From positions 1-64,000 of the forward strand of contig CAZEQJ010000010.1 of the NCBI GenBank assembly GCA_964514385.1: DNA of 64,000 bases. The letters run 5' to 3'. Position numbers and translations under genes: made by a program. The notes under the pieces were generated by a model that was not told the origin of the DNA, did not search any database, and was given only the letters and a program-made list of their open reading frames with translations. The stretch comes from CAZEQJ01 sp964514385 (lineage in GTDB: Bacteria > Bacteroidota > Bacteroidia > Cytophagales > Cyclobacteriaceae). Every line of letters begins with the position of its first letter. Positions within the stretch are counted from its first letter, which is position 1. This document shows, piece after piece, positions 8,465 to 19,100 of this stretch.

Positions 8465-9321
8465 CAGAAATACAAAGGATAAAATGTTAAACTTCCATTG
8501 CGCCACCCAAGTGTAGGCAACGGCATCTTCAGCATATTCAAAATGCGCAGCAAAGGTGTAAGTTTTGGATATAGGGTTTTAAAATATCCCCAATTTATAC
8601 CCGGACTTAGATACCACTCAGTTCCCGGGGTAAATCCACGGGCAACACTTTGTTCATTTCGTGCTGCAACCATACCATATGCACCATAACCAATATCTAC
8701 TGTCAGCCAGCCCGGCCAGTCACCGAATATACTACCCGGCTGGATGCTCATCCAATAGGTCTGTCCGTTATAATCCTTTAGCCAACGGTCGTACCACGAT
8801 TGTCCCAAAAGAGAAGGGCGTTCTGCTGCATAGGGTGTATGCTGAAAGGAAAAACGAGGCACAATCAAGGGGCTTTTCATGTTGTACTGAACCAAAAAAA
8901 GGCCAATGCCAGCCGTATTTGCGATCAGGTCGTAGGCAGAAGCACCATAACCTGGCGCAAAACCATCCAGCACTTCTACCATCCCGACTCCGGCAAAACT
9001 CAATCCGGCTGCCAGGTATTGGGGATTATTATATCCGGCCCATTCCAGTGCGTCAGACAGATTGTAGGATACATGATAAGATGAAAATATATGGCCCAGT
9101 TTATCGAGCCCATACCATTCCTCTCCATCATTGAACCACCGGAAACCGGTGCCTGCAGACTCGTACCAAGAAAAAGACAGATAACCCATAGTGGCTACAT
9201 AACCGGTTCCAGCCGTCCATCCCACAATTCTTTTCCTTTTTTGCAGTGAATCGATATCTTGTGCAATCAATGTGTGATAGATAAGCATTAAGGCAGTACA
9301 TATGAGTCTGTATCGCGTCAT
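8464..9321 (-). CDS. DUF2279 family (YfiM-like) predicted periplasmic/outer-membrane protein
   Basis: 285 residues from the ATG at 9321. A signal peptide or anchor lies at residues 1-21 (LICTALMLIYHTLIAQ). Residues about 65-150 hold the DUF2279 signature: WYGLDKLGHIFSSY, then FAGVGMVEVLDGFAPGYG and ASAYDLIANTAG, with conserved D, H and E residues. The rest is rich in Tyr, Trp and Gly with WMSI, WLTVDIGYGAYG and YPKLTPLLR strands. The Enterobacteriaceae relative YfiM is a predicted lipoprotein of unknown function. An in-frame ATG at 9342 lies on the wrong side of the -7 box at 9340-9347, so 9321 is chosen. The gene is divergent from the BNR protein with only 37 bp between the starts and overlaps the Smr gene downstream. 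Confidence 0.8.
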   Translation of the reverse strand: MTRYRLICTALMLIYHTLIAQDIDSLQKRKRIVGWTAGTGYVATMGYLSFSWYESAGTGFRWFNDGEEWYGLDKLGHIFSSYHVSYNLSDALEWAGYNNPQYLAAGLSFAGVGMVEVLDGFAPGYGASAYDLIANTAGIGLFLVQYNMKSPLIVPRFSFQHTPYAAERPSLLGQSWYDRWLKDYNGQTYWMSIQPGSIFGDWPGWLTVDIGYGAYGMVAARNEQSVARGFTPGTEWYLSPGINWGYFKTLYPKLTPLLRILNMLKMPLPTLGWRNGSLTFYPLYF

Positions 9322-9339
9322 TGATGGTATTATATACAG

Positions 9340-9347
9340 CAAAACTA
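9340..9347 (-). promoter_or_regulatory. Predicted -7 box of the DUF2279-DUF2027 operon
   Basis: TAGTTTTG on the minus strand matches TAnnTTTG. Its G is 19 bp before the ATG at 9321, leaving a leader of about 12 nt. A -33 element would fall inside the first codons of the divergent BNR gene and no good TTTG is visible there. Confidence 0.45.
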
Positions 9348-9358
9348 AATCTTACCTG

Positions 9359-12300
9359 ATGAAAAACATAGTTTTCTTTTTAGTGGGCCTGCTGCTCCTT
9401 ACGGCAAGCACTGAAGCCCAACGACGCCGGTCATCTTCACCTGCGGCGACACATAGTTATGATACCTCCCTATACAACGCTATTGAATGGCGATTGGTAG
9501 GCCCTTTCCGTGGAGGCAGGTCTGCAGCTGTGACCGGTGTACCTGGCAAACCCAACCTTTTTTATTTTGGTTCTACGGGTGGCGGCGTATGGCGTACCGA
9601 TGATGGTGGAAATACATGGGAGAATATCAGCGATGGATATTTCGGCGGTTCGATAGGTGCCGTTGCCGTAAGTGAATATGATCCTAACGTTATTTTCGTA
9701 GGGGGAGGAGAGAAAACAGTTCGCGGAAATGTATCCTATGGTTACGGCATGTGGAAATCGGTTGATGCAGGTAAATCCTGGCAACAGATTGGCCTTAAAG
9801 ATTCAAGGCATATTTCACGAGTCAGGATACACCCCAAAAATCCGGATATTGTGTATGCAGCCGTTATGGGCGATCTGTATAAAAGCAGTGAGGTCAGAGG
9901 AGTATATAAAAGTACCGATGGAGGTATTACCTGGCGCAGGACATTGTTTGCCAATCCGGATGCAGGTGCAGTAGACCTGCTGATCGACCCGAACAACCCC
10001 AGGGTACTGTATGCCTCAACATGGCGAATCCGACGAACGCCCTACAGCCTGGAAAGCGGCGGGGATGGTTCAGCCTTATGGAAAAGTACCGACGGAGGAG
10101 AAACCTGGACAAATATTGCTGACAGGCCGGGCTTACCAAAGGGCACCTGGGGCATCAATGCGGTAGCGGTGTCACCTGTCAATTCCGAGCGAGTTTGGGC
10201 AATAATTGAAAATCAAAACGGCGGTGTATTCAGGTCGGAAAATGGCGGAAATACCTGGCGTAAGGTCAACGATTCGAGAAGCCTGAGACAGCGGGCCTGG
10301 TATTATACACGAATTTATGCAGACACTCAGGATGAAGATGTAGTGTATGTAGTCAATGTGAATTATCATCGCAGCAAAGACGGTGGTGAATCTTTTGAGT
10401 CTTTTCGTGCTCCCCATGGGGACCATCACGACCTTTGGATTGCGCCGGAAGACAACCAGCGCATGATCATTGGCGATGACGGCGGTGCACAGGTGTCTTT
10501 TGATGGGGGTGAAAAATGGTCAACCTACAATAACCAGCCTACAGCACAGTTTTACAGGGTTACAACTGACAATCATTTTCCATACCGTATTTATGGGGCA
10601 CAACAGGATAACTCTACCGTAAGAATTGCACATCGTAGCGATGGACGCTACATTACAGATGATGACTGGGAGTCAACAGCCGGCGGTGAAAGCGCTCATA
10701 TTGCCGTCGATCCGGAAAACAATGACATCGTGTATGGGGGCAGCTATGGAGGCTACCTTACCCGTGTGAATCATGAAAATAACCAGGCCAGAGCAATAAA
10801 TGTATGGCCCGACAATCCAATGGGCTATGGTGCGGAAGGCATGAAGTACCGCTTTCAGTGGAATTTTCCGATTTTCTTTTCTCCACATGATCCGGATAAG
10901 CTTTATGCCGCCTCCAACCATTTGCATGCGACCACTAACGAAGGCCAGTCGTGGGAGATCATAAGCCCTGACCTTACTACTAACGATACGACTAAACTCG
11001 GCCCATCAGGAGGTCCTATAACAAAAGATAACACAGGGGTGGAATATTACTGCACCATATTTGCAGCGATTGAGTCGCCGTATGAAAAAGATCTGCTTTG
11101 GACCGGCTCGGATGACGGCCTGATCCATGTTTCAAGAGATGGCGGCAAAAACTGGAAAAATGTAACCCCGCCGGATATGCCGGAGTGGATGATGATTAAC
11201 AGTATAGACGCCGATCCATTCAACAAGGGAGCTGCATATGTAGCCGGTACCCGCTATAAAATGGGGGACTATCAGCCATATCTTTATAAAACAGAGGATT
11301 ATGGTAATACCTGGAAGAAAATTACTACGGGTTTTCCGGCTGACCATTTTACCCGCGTAGTCAGGGCTGACCCGGATCGAAAGGGACTGCTCTATGCCGG
11401 CACAGAATCCGGTATGTATATTTCATTTGATGACGGAGCAAGCTGGAAGCCGTTTCAGCTGAACCTTCCGGTAGTACCCATTACCGACCTGGCGCTAAAA
11501 GATGGTAATCTGATAGCAGCCACACAGGGACGTAGTTTTTGGATTATCGATGACCTGAGTCCTTTGCATCAGCTGAAAGACGATATTGCAGATAAGCCTG
11601 CATTTATGTATACCCCAAAGCCTACTTACAGAATGGGAGGTGGAAACGGACAAGCCAGCCTTACGGCAGGCGGCAACCATCCTCAGGGTGTGATGCTTTA
11701 TTTTTATATCAGGGACACCAGCAGCACGGATACCCTTCGTATTGAGTTCACGGAGCAGGACGGAACACTGATACAGGCATTCAGCACCCACCCTGACAGG
11801 GAAAAGAAAGAGTCAAGGCTAAGTGTAAAGCGTGGCATGAATATGGTGCGATGGGATATGGAATATCCGGGGGCCACTACCTTTGACGGGATGATACTTT
11901 GGTGGGGCAATACCGGAGGCCCTTCAGCGGTACCGGGTGAATATCGGGCACATTTTACCGGTTTTGGATTAGAGCAGGAAGTGATGTTTGAAATTCTCAG
12001 AGATCCGAGGAGTGAGGTTACCGTGGATCAGATGCAGGAGCAGTTTGACTTCTTGATTGAAATCAGGGATAAACTTTCGGAAGCACATCAGGCCATTATC
12101 GATATCCGGGATATCCGCAGCAGGATAAACGCCCTGACACGTGATCTCGATGAGGATGAATATGAAGAGCTGAAGGAGTTGGCCAAAGAAATCAACAAGG
12201 TCATGTCAGAGGTAGAGAAAAACCTGTATCAGACAAAAAACAGAAGCGGGCAGGATCCGCTTAATTTCCCGATCAAGCTTACCAATAAACTGGCGCATGT

Positions 12301-12493
12301 TTCCAGCCTGGTAGCTATCGATGATTATCCACCTACGGCGCAGGATAGGGCAGTGAAAGAAGAGATGGAGCAGAAAATAGATGAGGAGCTCGCTAAGTTT
12401 TATAAGGTGAGGGATGAAGAAATACCACGTTTCAACGAACTCGTCATTGAAAAGAAAGTGCCACTTATACAGCTAGAAAAGACCGAAAACTAG
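9359..12493 (+). CDS. Secreted BNR/sortilin-type beta-propeller protein (annotated glycosyl hydrolase family)
   Basis: 1,044 residues from the ATG at 9359; the signal peptide ends about residue 21 (LLTASTEAQ). Asp-box/BNR motifs recur through the first about 700 residues (TDDGGNTW, SVDAGKSW, STDGGITW, STDGGETW, SENGGNTW, SRDGGKNW, TEDYGNTW, SFDDGASW), building one or two sialidase/sortilin-like propellers. A beta-sandwich (about 760-885) and a charged helical tail (about 890-1044, coiled-coil-like) follow. Homologues in Bacteroidota are often labelled glycosyl hydrolase or VPS10 protein, but no catalytic triad of sialidases is evident, so an enzymatic role is unproven. No T9SS sorting domain is present. 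An in-frame ATG at 9302 is rejected because the signal peptide begins at 9359. A hairpin terminator follows directly. Confidence 0.85.
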   Translation: MKNIVFFLVGLLLLTASTEAQRRRSSSPAATHSYDTSLYNAIEWRLVGPFRGGRSAAVTGVPGKPNLFYFGSTGGGVWRTDDGGNTWENISDGYFGGSIGAVAVSEYDPNVIFVGGGEKTVRGNVSYGYGMWKSVDAGKSWQQIGLKDSRHISRVRIHPKNPDIVYAAVMGDLYKSSEVRGVYKSTDGGITWRRTLFANPDAGAVDLLIDPNNPRVLYASTWRIRRTPYSLESGGDGSALWKSTDGGETWTNIADRPGLPKGTWGINAVAVSPVNSERVWAIIENQNGGVFRSENGGNTWRKVNDSRSLRQRAWYYTRIYADTQDEDVVYVVNVNYHRSKDGGESFESFRAPHGDHHDLWIAPEDNQRMIIGDDGGAQVSFDGGEKWSTYNNQPTAQFYRVTTDNHFPYRIYGAQQDNSTVRIAHRSDGRYITDDDWESTAGGESAHIAVDPENNDIVYGGSYGGYLTRVNHENNQARAINVWPDNPMGYGAEGMKYRFQWNFPIFFSPHDPDKLYAASNHLHATTNEGQSWEIISPDLTTNDTTKLGPSGGPITKDNTGVEYYCTIFAAIESPYEKDLLWTGSDDGLIHVSRDGGKNWKNVTPPDMPEWMMINSIDADPFNKGAAYVAGTRYKMGDYQPYLYKTEDYGNTWKKITTGFPADHFTRVVRADPDRKGLLYAGTESGMYISFDDGASWKPFQLNLPVVPITDLALKDGNLIAATQGRSFWIIDDLSPLHQLKDDIADKPAFMYTPKPTYRMGGGNGQASLTAGGNHPQGVMLYFYIRDTSSTDTLRIEFTEQDGTLIQAFSTHPDREKKESRLSVKRGMNMVRWDMEYPGATTFDGMILWWGNTGGPSAVPGEYRAHFTGFGLEQEVMFEILRDPRSEVTVDQMQEQFDFLIEIRDKLSEAHQAIIDIRDIRSRINALTRDLDEDEYEELKELAKEINKVMSEVEKNLYQTKNRSGQDPLNFPIKLTNKLAHVSSLVAIDDYPPTAQDRAVKEEMEQKIDEELAKFYKVRDEEIPRFNELVIEKKVPLIQLEKTEN

Positions 12494-12499
12494 ACCTTG

Positions 12500-12529
12500 A
12501 AAGCCTTCCGTAACTGGAAGGCTTTTTTT
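12500..12529 (+). terminator. Rho-independent terminator of the BNR gene
   Basis: AAAGCCTTCC, loop GTAACT, GGAAGGCTTT followed by a run of T. It starts 7 bp after the stop codon and has the classic stem and U-tract. Confidence 0.85.
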
Positions 12530-12694
12530 GTCACATAACATCTGCTTAACATACAGTTGAAGTAAAACCTGCTCATAAGAAGGATTACTACCCAAAGCAC
12601 AATATTATTTTTTATAATTGTTAATTAATCTCCTGTAATGACATTAAATTTTAATATTGAGTTAAAAACATTCAAAAATACTTAACGCAAACAG

Positions 12695-12727
12695 TTTCAC
12701 TAATCGCACTCCATCCTCCTAATTTTG
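12695..12727 (+). promoter_or_regulatory. Promoter of the Oar-like TonB receptor
   Basis: TTTC at 12695-12698, a 21-bp spacer and TAATTTTG at 12720-12727 fit the Bacteroidota promoter. Transcription would start near 12733 with a leader of about 22 nt. The 165 bp upstream (12530-12694) is AT-rich and I see no gene or clear operator in it. Confidence 0.65.
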
Positions 12728-12754
12728 CATCAAATCAAAACTCTTACCTAAATC

Positions 12755-15700
12755 ATGAAAAACTTATTCATTCTAATTGCTTTTGTGGTTGCCTCGGCTG
12801 CTTTCGGTCAGGGTACTACGACAGCTTCATTCCGCGGACGAGTGCTGGATGATGCAGGAGAACCACTTCCTGGTGCAACTGTTATTGCTTTGCACGTTCC
12901 TACAGGTGTTGAGTCAGGAAACGTAACTGATGTTGATGGGTATTTCAGGATACCAAACTTACAGGTGGGCGGACCTTACACTGTTACCATTTCGTTTGTC
13001 GGTTTTCAACCCTATGAGAAAACAAACATTTATCTGACGTTGGGTCAGATTTACAGCTTAAATGTTGAACTGACTGAGACATCAACAACCCTGGAAGAAG
13101 TTGTTGTTACAAGCTCTCAGGACGATAGCAAAACAGGTCAGGAAACAATGATCAATGAGGAATTGATTAATAATACCCCAACCGTGACCCGATCTCTTGC
13201 TGATTTCACACGTCTTAATCCACTGGCTACTGTTTCAGAGGGTTCAGATGGCTTTTCTGTATCAATTGCAGGACAAAACAACAGATATAACGCCATCTAC
13301 ATTGATGGTGCGGTGAATAATGATGTGTTTGGTTTGGCAGGATCAGGAACTAATGGTGGTCAGACTGGTGTTCAGCCAATTTCTATCGATGCAATTGAAC
13401 AGCTTCAGGTATCTGTAGCACCATTTGACGTTAGAAAGTCAGGTTTTGCAGGTGGTGCAATCAATGCGGTAACACGATCCGGTACAAACGAGTTTGAAGG
13501 ATCTGCTTACTATTTCCACAGAAATGAGTCTCTTGCTGGTCTAACCCCTACCAATGACCCTGATGAGGAAAGAGAAAGATTAGCTGATTTTACAGCAAAC
13601 ACTTATGGTTTCCGTGTTGGCGGTCCGATAGTTAAAAACAAAGCGTTTTTCTTCTTAAATGCTGAGCTTCAGCGTGATGAAACGCCGCAGCCTTTTGACA
13701 TTAACGATTATGCGGGTAACTCATCTGGTGCTGACCTTAATCAACTTGAGCAGTATGTGCAGCAGACATATGGATATGATCTTTTAGGTTATGATAATAA
13801 CACGGCATTCCTTAACTCTGATAAAATACTTGCCAAATTTGATATTAACCTGAATGACAATAACAGACTTACGCTTCGTCATTCTTACGTAGGTGCAGAA
13901 AACCTGGAGGCCAGAAACTCCAGCCGAAATAGCATCAACTACCTTAACGGTTCTGAATATTTCATCTCAAGCACAAACTCTTCAGCGATTGAGTTGAATA
14001 CATTGATCGGGAATACCATGTCTAACCGTCTTATTGTAGGAGCTACAATTGTTCGTGACGACCGCGATCCTTTCAATGATGATAACCCTTTCCCTACAGT
14101 TAGAATATTCGATGGCCCGGATCAGTCAATCAATTTTGGTGCTGAGCGATTTTCAACAGCGAACAGACTGGATCAGGATGTGATTACGCTGACCAACGAC
14201 CTTGAGATTTACAAAGGTAAGCATACATTACTTGCTGGATTAAATATCGAGTATTTCCGTGCGGCTAACCTGTTTATCCGAAATAACTATGGTCGTTACA
14301 CTTATTTTGACCTTGCCAGCTTCCTCAATGGTGACCCTGCTGATCAATATGAAAGAAGCTGGTCACAGGTTGACAACACTGCAGGTGATGAGTCACAGGC
14401 TATCGCAGCCTTCTCTCAGATGCTTGCCGGAGCATATTTCCAGGATGAGATTCAGGTGAATGAGGCCCTTCGGGTAACTGCGGGTGTTCGCGTTGATATC
14501 CCGCTTTGGTTAACTGACCAGCCTGAGAATGCTGACTTTAACAACAATGACCTTCCTGTAATAGAGCAGGTACACGATCTTAAAGGTGCTCGTACAGGTC
14601 AGTTCATCTCTCCTCAGTTGCTTTTCTCTCCTCGTGTTGGATTTAACTACGAACTCAATGAAGGAAAGACTGTAGTTCGTGGAGGTGTTGGTATCTTCAC
14701 ATCACGTCTGCCTTTGGTATGGCCAGGTGGTGCATATAACAACTACGGCCTCAACATCGGTGGAGGTGGAGGTACAAACGTACCTTTCGTAGCTGACGTT
14801 CAGAATCAGCCGCTCAGAGCAGATCTTAATAATCTTATACCTTCAGGTCAGATCGACCTTTTCTCTGAAGATTTCAGATTACCTCAGGTACTTAAACTGA
14901 ATGTTGCTGCTGATCATAACTTTGGTGATGGTTTTACTGCTTCTGTAGAAGGTTTATTCTCTAAAAACATCAATGCTGTGCAGTACGACAATATAAACCT
15001 TGCTGGTTTTAGAGGACAACTTGATGGTTCACCTGATGATCGTCCTCTGTTTTATGGTGCTACTCCTGAATTTGGAGACAGCGTTCTTGCACCGAATTAC
15101 AATTATATTATGCTGGCCAGCAACACAAATCAGGGTTATTCTTACAACCTCACTGCTACCTTATCAAAAAGTTATAGCGGTGGCTTCCAGGGCTTTTTGT
15201 CCTACTCATACGGAGATGCATTCTCTACATATGATGGAACATCATCTCAGAATAACTCACAGTGGAGAGGTTACTACCCAGGTCTTGATGTAGAAAATGA
15301 TGAATTCAACGGAGCACGAAATGATTCTGAAAATGCTGTTCCTCAACGTTCTGCCTTTGCTCAGGGACATCGTATTCTGGGTCAGGTATCTTACAGTGTA
15401 GATTACTTCAACTTTGGCCGTTCTTCTGTATCCCTAAACTTCCAGGGTCAGACAGGTGGATTCTTCTCGTACGTGATCGGTGCACGACAGTTCCTGTTCA
15501 CTGATGAAGGTGGATTCGATAACAACGAACTTATCTACATTCCTTCTACGGCTACCGAGATTAACCTGGTTGATCTTACAGCTGATCTTGATGGTGATGG
15601 TAATGATGAAACATATACACCTGCTCAGCAGTGGGATCTTTTAAATGCTTACATTGATAATGATCCTCATCTGAGCGACAGAAGAGGTAACTACGCTCAG

Positions 15701-16057
15701 CGAAACGGTGCTAAGCTTCCTTTCGAAGTGACTGCAGATTTCCGATTCCTTCAGGACTTCTACATTGAAACTCCAGGTGGAAAGAGAAATACACTTCAGC
15801 TTTCAATTGATATATTCAATTTTACAAACCTGCTTAACCCTGACTGGGGTAGAAGAAGATTTGCCGGAAGCTTTGGTAACTACGCTCTGTTGAATCTGGA
15901 TAACGTAACTCTTTCTGAAGGAGCAAATACTCCTGAATATACTATCAATACTGACCTGATCCAGGGTAATGATCCATGGACAGACAATATTGATGATTCA
16001 GGCTTCAGAAGCTCAAGATGGCAGGCACAAATAGGTGTGAGATATATTTTCCAATAA
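12755..16057 (+). CDS. Oar-like TonB-dependent receptor with carboxypeptidase-regulatory N-domain
   Basis: 1,100 residues. The signal peptide ends at AAFGQ (about residue 19). A carboxypeptidase regulatory-like beta-sandwich (about 25-105: FRGRVLDDAGEPLPGATV, VTDVDGYFRIPNL) is followed by a plug domain (about 120-250: LEEVVVTSS, NRYNAIYIDGAVNNDVFGL, INAVTRSGTNEFEGSAYYFHR) and a long 22-strand barrel ending in an aromatic residue (VRYIFQ). This is the architecture of Oar/OmpA-related TonB receptors in Bacteroidota and Myxococcota, which import or display large substrates using TonB energy at the outer membrane. No SusD partner is adjacent, so it is not a standard polysaccharide locus. Gly is mostly GGT and Leu often CTT, unlike its neighbours, suggesting high expression. 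Flanked by its own promoter and terminator, so monocistronic. Confidence 0.93.
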   Translation: MKNLFILIAFVVASAAFGQGTTTASFRGRVLDDAGEPLPGATVIALHVPTGVESGNVTDVDGYFRIPNLQVGGPYTVTISFVGFQPYEKTNIYLTLGQIYSLNVELTETSTTLEEVVVTSSQDDSKTGQETMINEELINNTPTVTRSLADFTRLNPLATVSEGSDGFSVSIAGQNNRYNAIYIDGAVNNDVFGLAGSGTNGGQTGVQPISIDAIEQLQVSVAPFDVRKSGFAGGAINAVTRSGTNEFEGSAYYFHRNESLAGLTPTNDPDEERERLADFTANTYGFRVGGPIVKNKAFFFLNAELQRDETPQPFDINDYAGNSSGADLNQLEQYVQQTYGYDLLGYDNNTAFLNSDKILAKFDINLNDNNRLTLRHSYVGAENLEARNSSRNSINYLNGSEYFISSTNSSAIELNTLIGNTMSNRLIVGATIVRDDRDPFNDDNPFPTVRIFDGPDQSINFGAERFSTANRLDQDVITLTNDLEIYKGKHTLLAGLNIEYFRAANLFIRNNYGRYTYFDLASFLNGDPADQYERSWSQVDNTAGDESQAIAAFSQMLAGAYFQDEIQVNEALRVTAGVRVDIPLWLTDQPENADFNNNDLPVIEQVHDLKGARTGQFISPQLLFSPRVGFNYELNEGKTVVRGGVGIFTSRLPLVWPGGAYNNYGLNIGGGGGTNVPFVADVQNQPLRADLNNLIPSGQIDLFSEDFRLPQVLKLNVAADHNFGDGFTASVEGLFSKNINAVQYDNINLAGFRGQLDGSPDDRPLFYGATPEFGDSVLAPNYNYIMLASNTNQGYSYNLTATLSKSYSGGFQGFLSYSYGDAFSTYDGTSSQNNSQWRGYYPGLDVENDEFNGARNDSENAVPQRSAFAQGHRILGQVSYSVDYFNFGRSSVSLNFQGQTGGFFSYVIGARQFLFTDEGGFDNNELIYIPSTATEINLVDLTADLDGDGNDETYTPAQQWDLLNAYIDNDPHLSDRRGNYAQRNGAKLPFEVTADFRFLQDFYIETPGGKRNTLQLSIDIFNFTNLLNPDWGRRRFAGSFGNYALLNLDNVTLSEGANTPEYTINTDLIQGNDPWTDNIDDSGFRSSRWQAQIGVRYIFQ

Positions 16058-16083
16058 ACTATTTTAGTAGATTCATAGGTCAT

Positions 16084-16114
16084 AAAAGGGCTCCACATCG
16101 GGGCCCTTTTTTTT
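16084..16114 (+). terminator. Rho-independent terminator of the TonB receptor gene
   Basis: AAAAGGGC (plus CC after a bulge) pairs with GG and GCCCTTTT, followed by a T-run to 16114. It begins 27 bp after the stop codon. Confidence 0.85.
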
Positions 16115-16168
16115 ATTCCAAAGATTTTTATTCATTACTTTTACCTCTCTTACCTAAAGCCTTAATCT

Positions 16169-19100
16169 ATGAAGTTGATTTCTCTTGCAAGTGCTGCTGT
16201 AACCATTGTGATGTCCCTGAATAACTTGTATGCCCAGGGTCACTTTTTTATTGCCGATCCTGTCCTGTCACCAGATGCTACTACCATTTACTTTAGTTAC
16301 GAAGGTGACCTTTGGAAAATGCCCGCATCAGGAGGGAATGCCTTTCGTATCACATCCATGGAAGGAGAGGAAACACGACCTGCTGTATCGCCGGACGGTG
16401 AATGGCTGGCTTTTACCTCCAATCAGTATGGAAGTGAAGATATTTATATCATATCTACCGGCGGTGGTGAGGTAAAACAACTAACCTTCCATGAATCTTT
16501 CGATCATGTCGACGCCTGGAGCTGGGACAGCAACACGATATATTTCACAAGCAACAGATACAACCGGTTTTCCGGATATGCGGTTTCAAAAGATGGTGGT
16601 ACACCAAAACGTATTTTTGGTCATTATTTTAATACCGTTCACAATGTATTTCCTCATCCCTCATCCGGAGAAATATTTTTTAATGAATCATGGGAAAGCA
16701 AGAATTTTGCCCACAGAAAAAGATATAAAGGGGATTATAACCCTGACGTAAAATCATATAATCCGGAAACGGGTGAATACCGGGAATACACAGATTATAA
16801 CGGCAAGGATTTTGGCGTAACTATTGACCGGCAGGGAAATATCTACTTCAAAAGCGATGAAGCCAATGGTGAATACAATCTATATACCTTTGAAGGCACT
16901 ACTAAAAAACAACTCACTGATTTCACCTCCTCTATAATGTGGCCAAAAGTAAGCGCCAATGGACAGAAAATCGTGTTTACCATAGATTATCAGCTGCATG
17001 TCTACGATGTAGCATCAGGAGAAACAACCAGACCGAATGTCAGCCTATATAGTAATTATACCCTTGACAGAATGCAGGATTTTCAGGTTTCAGGTAATAT
17101 CACCTATTTCGATGTATCACCTGATAATAAAAAGCTGGCATTTGTCTCGCGAGGCAGACTATTTGTATCCGACACTAAAGGTAAATTCATTAGACCTGTT
17201 GAAACCCAAAGCAACGAGGCAGTAAAGGAAGTGCATTGGGCTGCAGACAGCAAAACACTACTGTTTTCACAATCTGTCCGTGGATATTATAACTGGTTCA
17301 CCGTTGTTGCCAACGGCTCTGTCACGCCTACAAAACGTACAAATGACCAGCAAAACAACCGGCAGCTGACCTTTAATTCAGACCGTACCAAGGCTGTTTA
17401 CCTGAGTGGCAGAAATGAAGTACGCATCATGGACCTGGATAATTTTACATCTACGACGATTGCTGAGGATGAGCTGTGGGGATTTTATAATTCCTCACCT
17501 GTCTTTTCTCCGGATGATAAATATATCGCATTTACCGCGTACCGGGCTTTTGAGGAGGAGGTGATGATTTACAATACAGCATCAAAAAACATCACGAACC
17601 TCGCGCACTCAAAAGTATCTGAATCTACCCCTGTTTGGTCTCCCGATGGCCGTTATATCTACATTACAGCCGACTTGCTTAATCCATCCTACCCTTATGG
17701 TGCAGATAATATCAACATTTACAGGATACCACTTACAAAACTAGAGGATGAGTTTGCTGTAGACAGAGCCCAGAAACTTTTTGAAGAGGAATCAGAAGAA
17801 GAGGGAAGAAAGAAAAAAAAGAGAGAGGGTGAAGAGGAGACGGAAGAGAAAGATCAGGTTTCTGTTACCATTGATTTTACTGAGATCATGGACCGTCTAG
17901 AGGTTGTAGGCCCTGTTTTTGGTAGTCAGCAAAACCCATATGTAGCTCAAAAGGATGAAAAAACATATGTGCTGTATACCAGTAACCACGATGAAGGCAA
18001 GTCAGGGCTTTGGAAGACCGTGTATGAGCCTTTTGAATCCATCAAAACAGAAAAGGTGGGCGATGGTATTGGCAGTTACCTCCTGAAGGAGGCAGATGGC
18101 AACTATTATCTATGGGCAAATGGCCATATCCACACCTTAAATGGCGACTTCAGTAAGCTTGAGAAAATTGACATGAGCTATACATTTCGCAAAAATTTGG
18201 AAAATGAATTTGAGCAGATGTTCTATGAGGCATGGGCCGGAATGGAGCAGAATTTTTACGATGAGACGTTTCACGGAGAAGATTGGGCAGCATTACGCGA
18301 TAAATATGCTGCATTTATACCCCATGTCACCTCCAGATCTGATCTCAGGCGCATACTCAACGACATGCTGGGTGAGCTCAACACTTCCCACTTTGGTTTT
18401 TCATCCGGGGGTGATGAAGAAGATGTATTTCATAGTACACGCACCCTGGCAACAGGACTATTATTTGAAGAGGATGACCCGTATCTGGTCCAGGCTGTCG
18501 TTAAAGATGGCCCTGCCGACATTACCGGCAAAGACATCAGGATCGGTGACCGGCTTGTCGCCGTAAATGGCAAACGAGTACAGCCTGATACAAACCGTGA
18601 GTATTATTTTATGCAACCCTCATCCGACAGTGAAATAGCATTGACACTAAGCCGGGAGGGTAAAGAGCATACTGTAAATATTCACACCACCTCCTATCGT
18701 AATATCTCTGATTTACTCTATGATCAGTGGCAGGATAGCAATCAGCGATATGTTGATGAAAAGTCCAATAATCGGATTGCCTATATCCATATGAAAAATA
18801 TGGGCAGGGGTGAGTTTAATATATTTAAACGCGACATTGTGAGTGAGGGGGCCTACCGTGATGCACTTATTCTGGACCTTCGGTACAACACAGGAGGTAA
18901 TGTGCATGACGATGTACTTCGTTTGTTAAGCCAGCGCACCTATCTTCAATGGAAATACAGGGAAGGGGAGCTGGGTAATCAGTCCAACTTCGCGCCGGCT
19001 GACAAGCCTATCGTGCTTTTGATCAATGAACAATCCCTTTCCGATGCTGAAATGACCTCTGCCGGATTTAAAGCTCTCGGCCTGGGTACCATTGTGGGTA

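Noticed and set aside
8661..9134. 157-codon plus-strand frame opposite DUF2279
   Set aside because: Overlaps a gene with a recognisable family signature; low-complexity translation with no start context.
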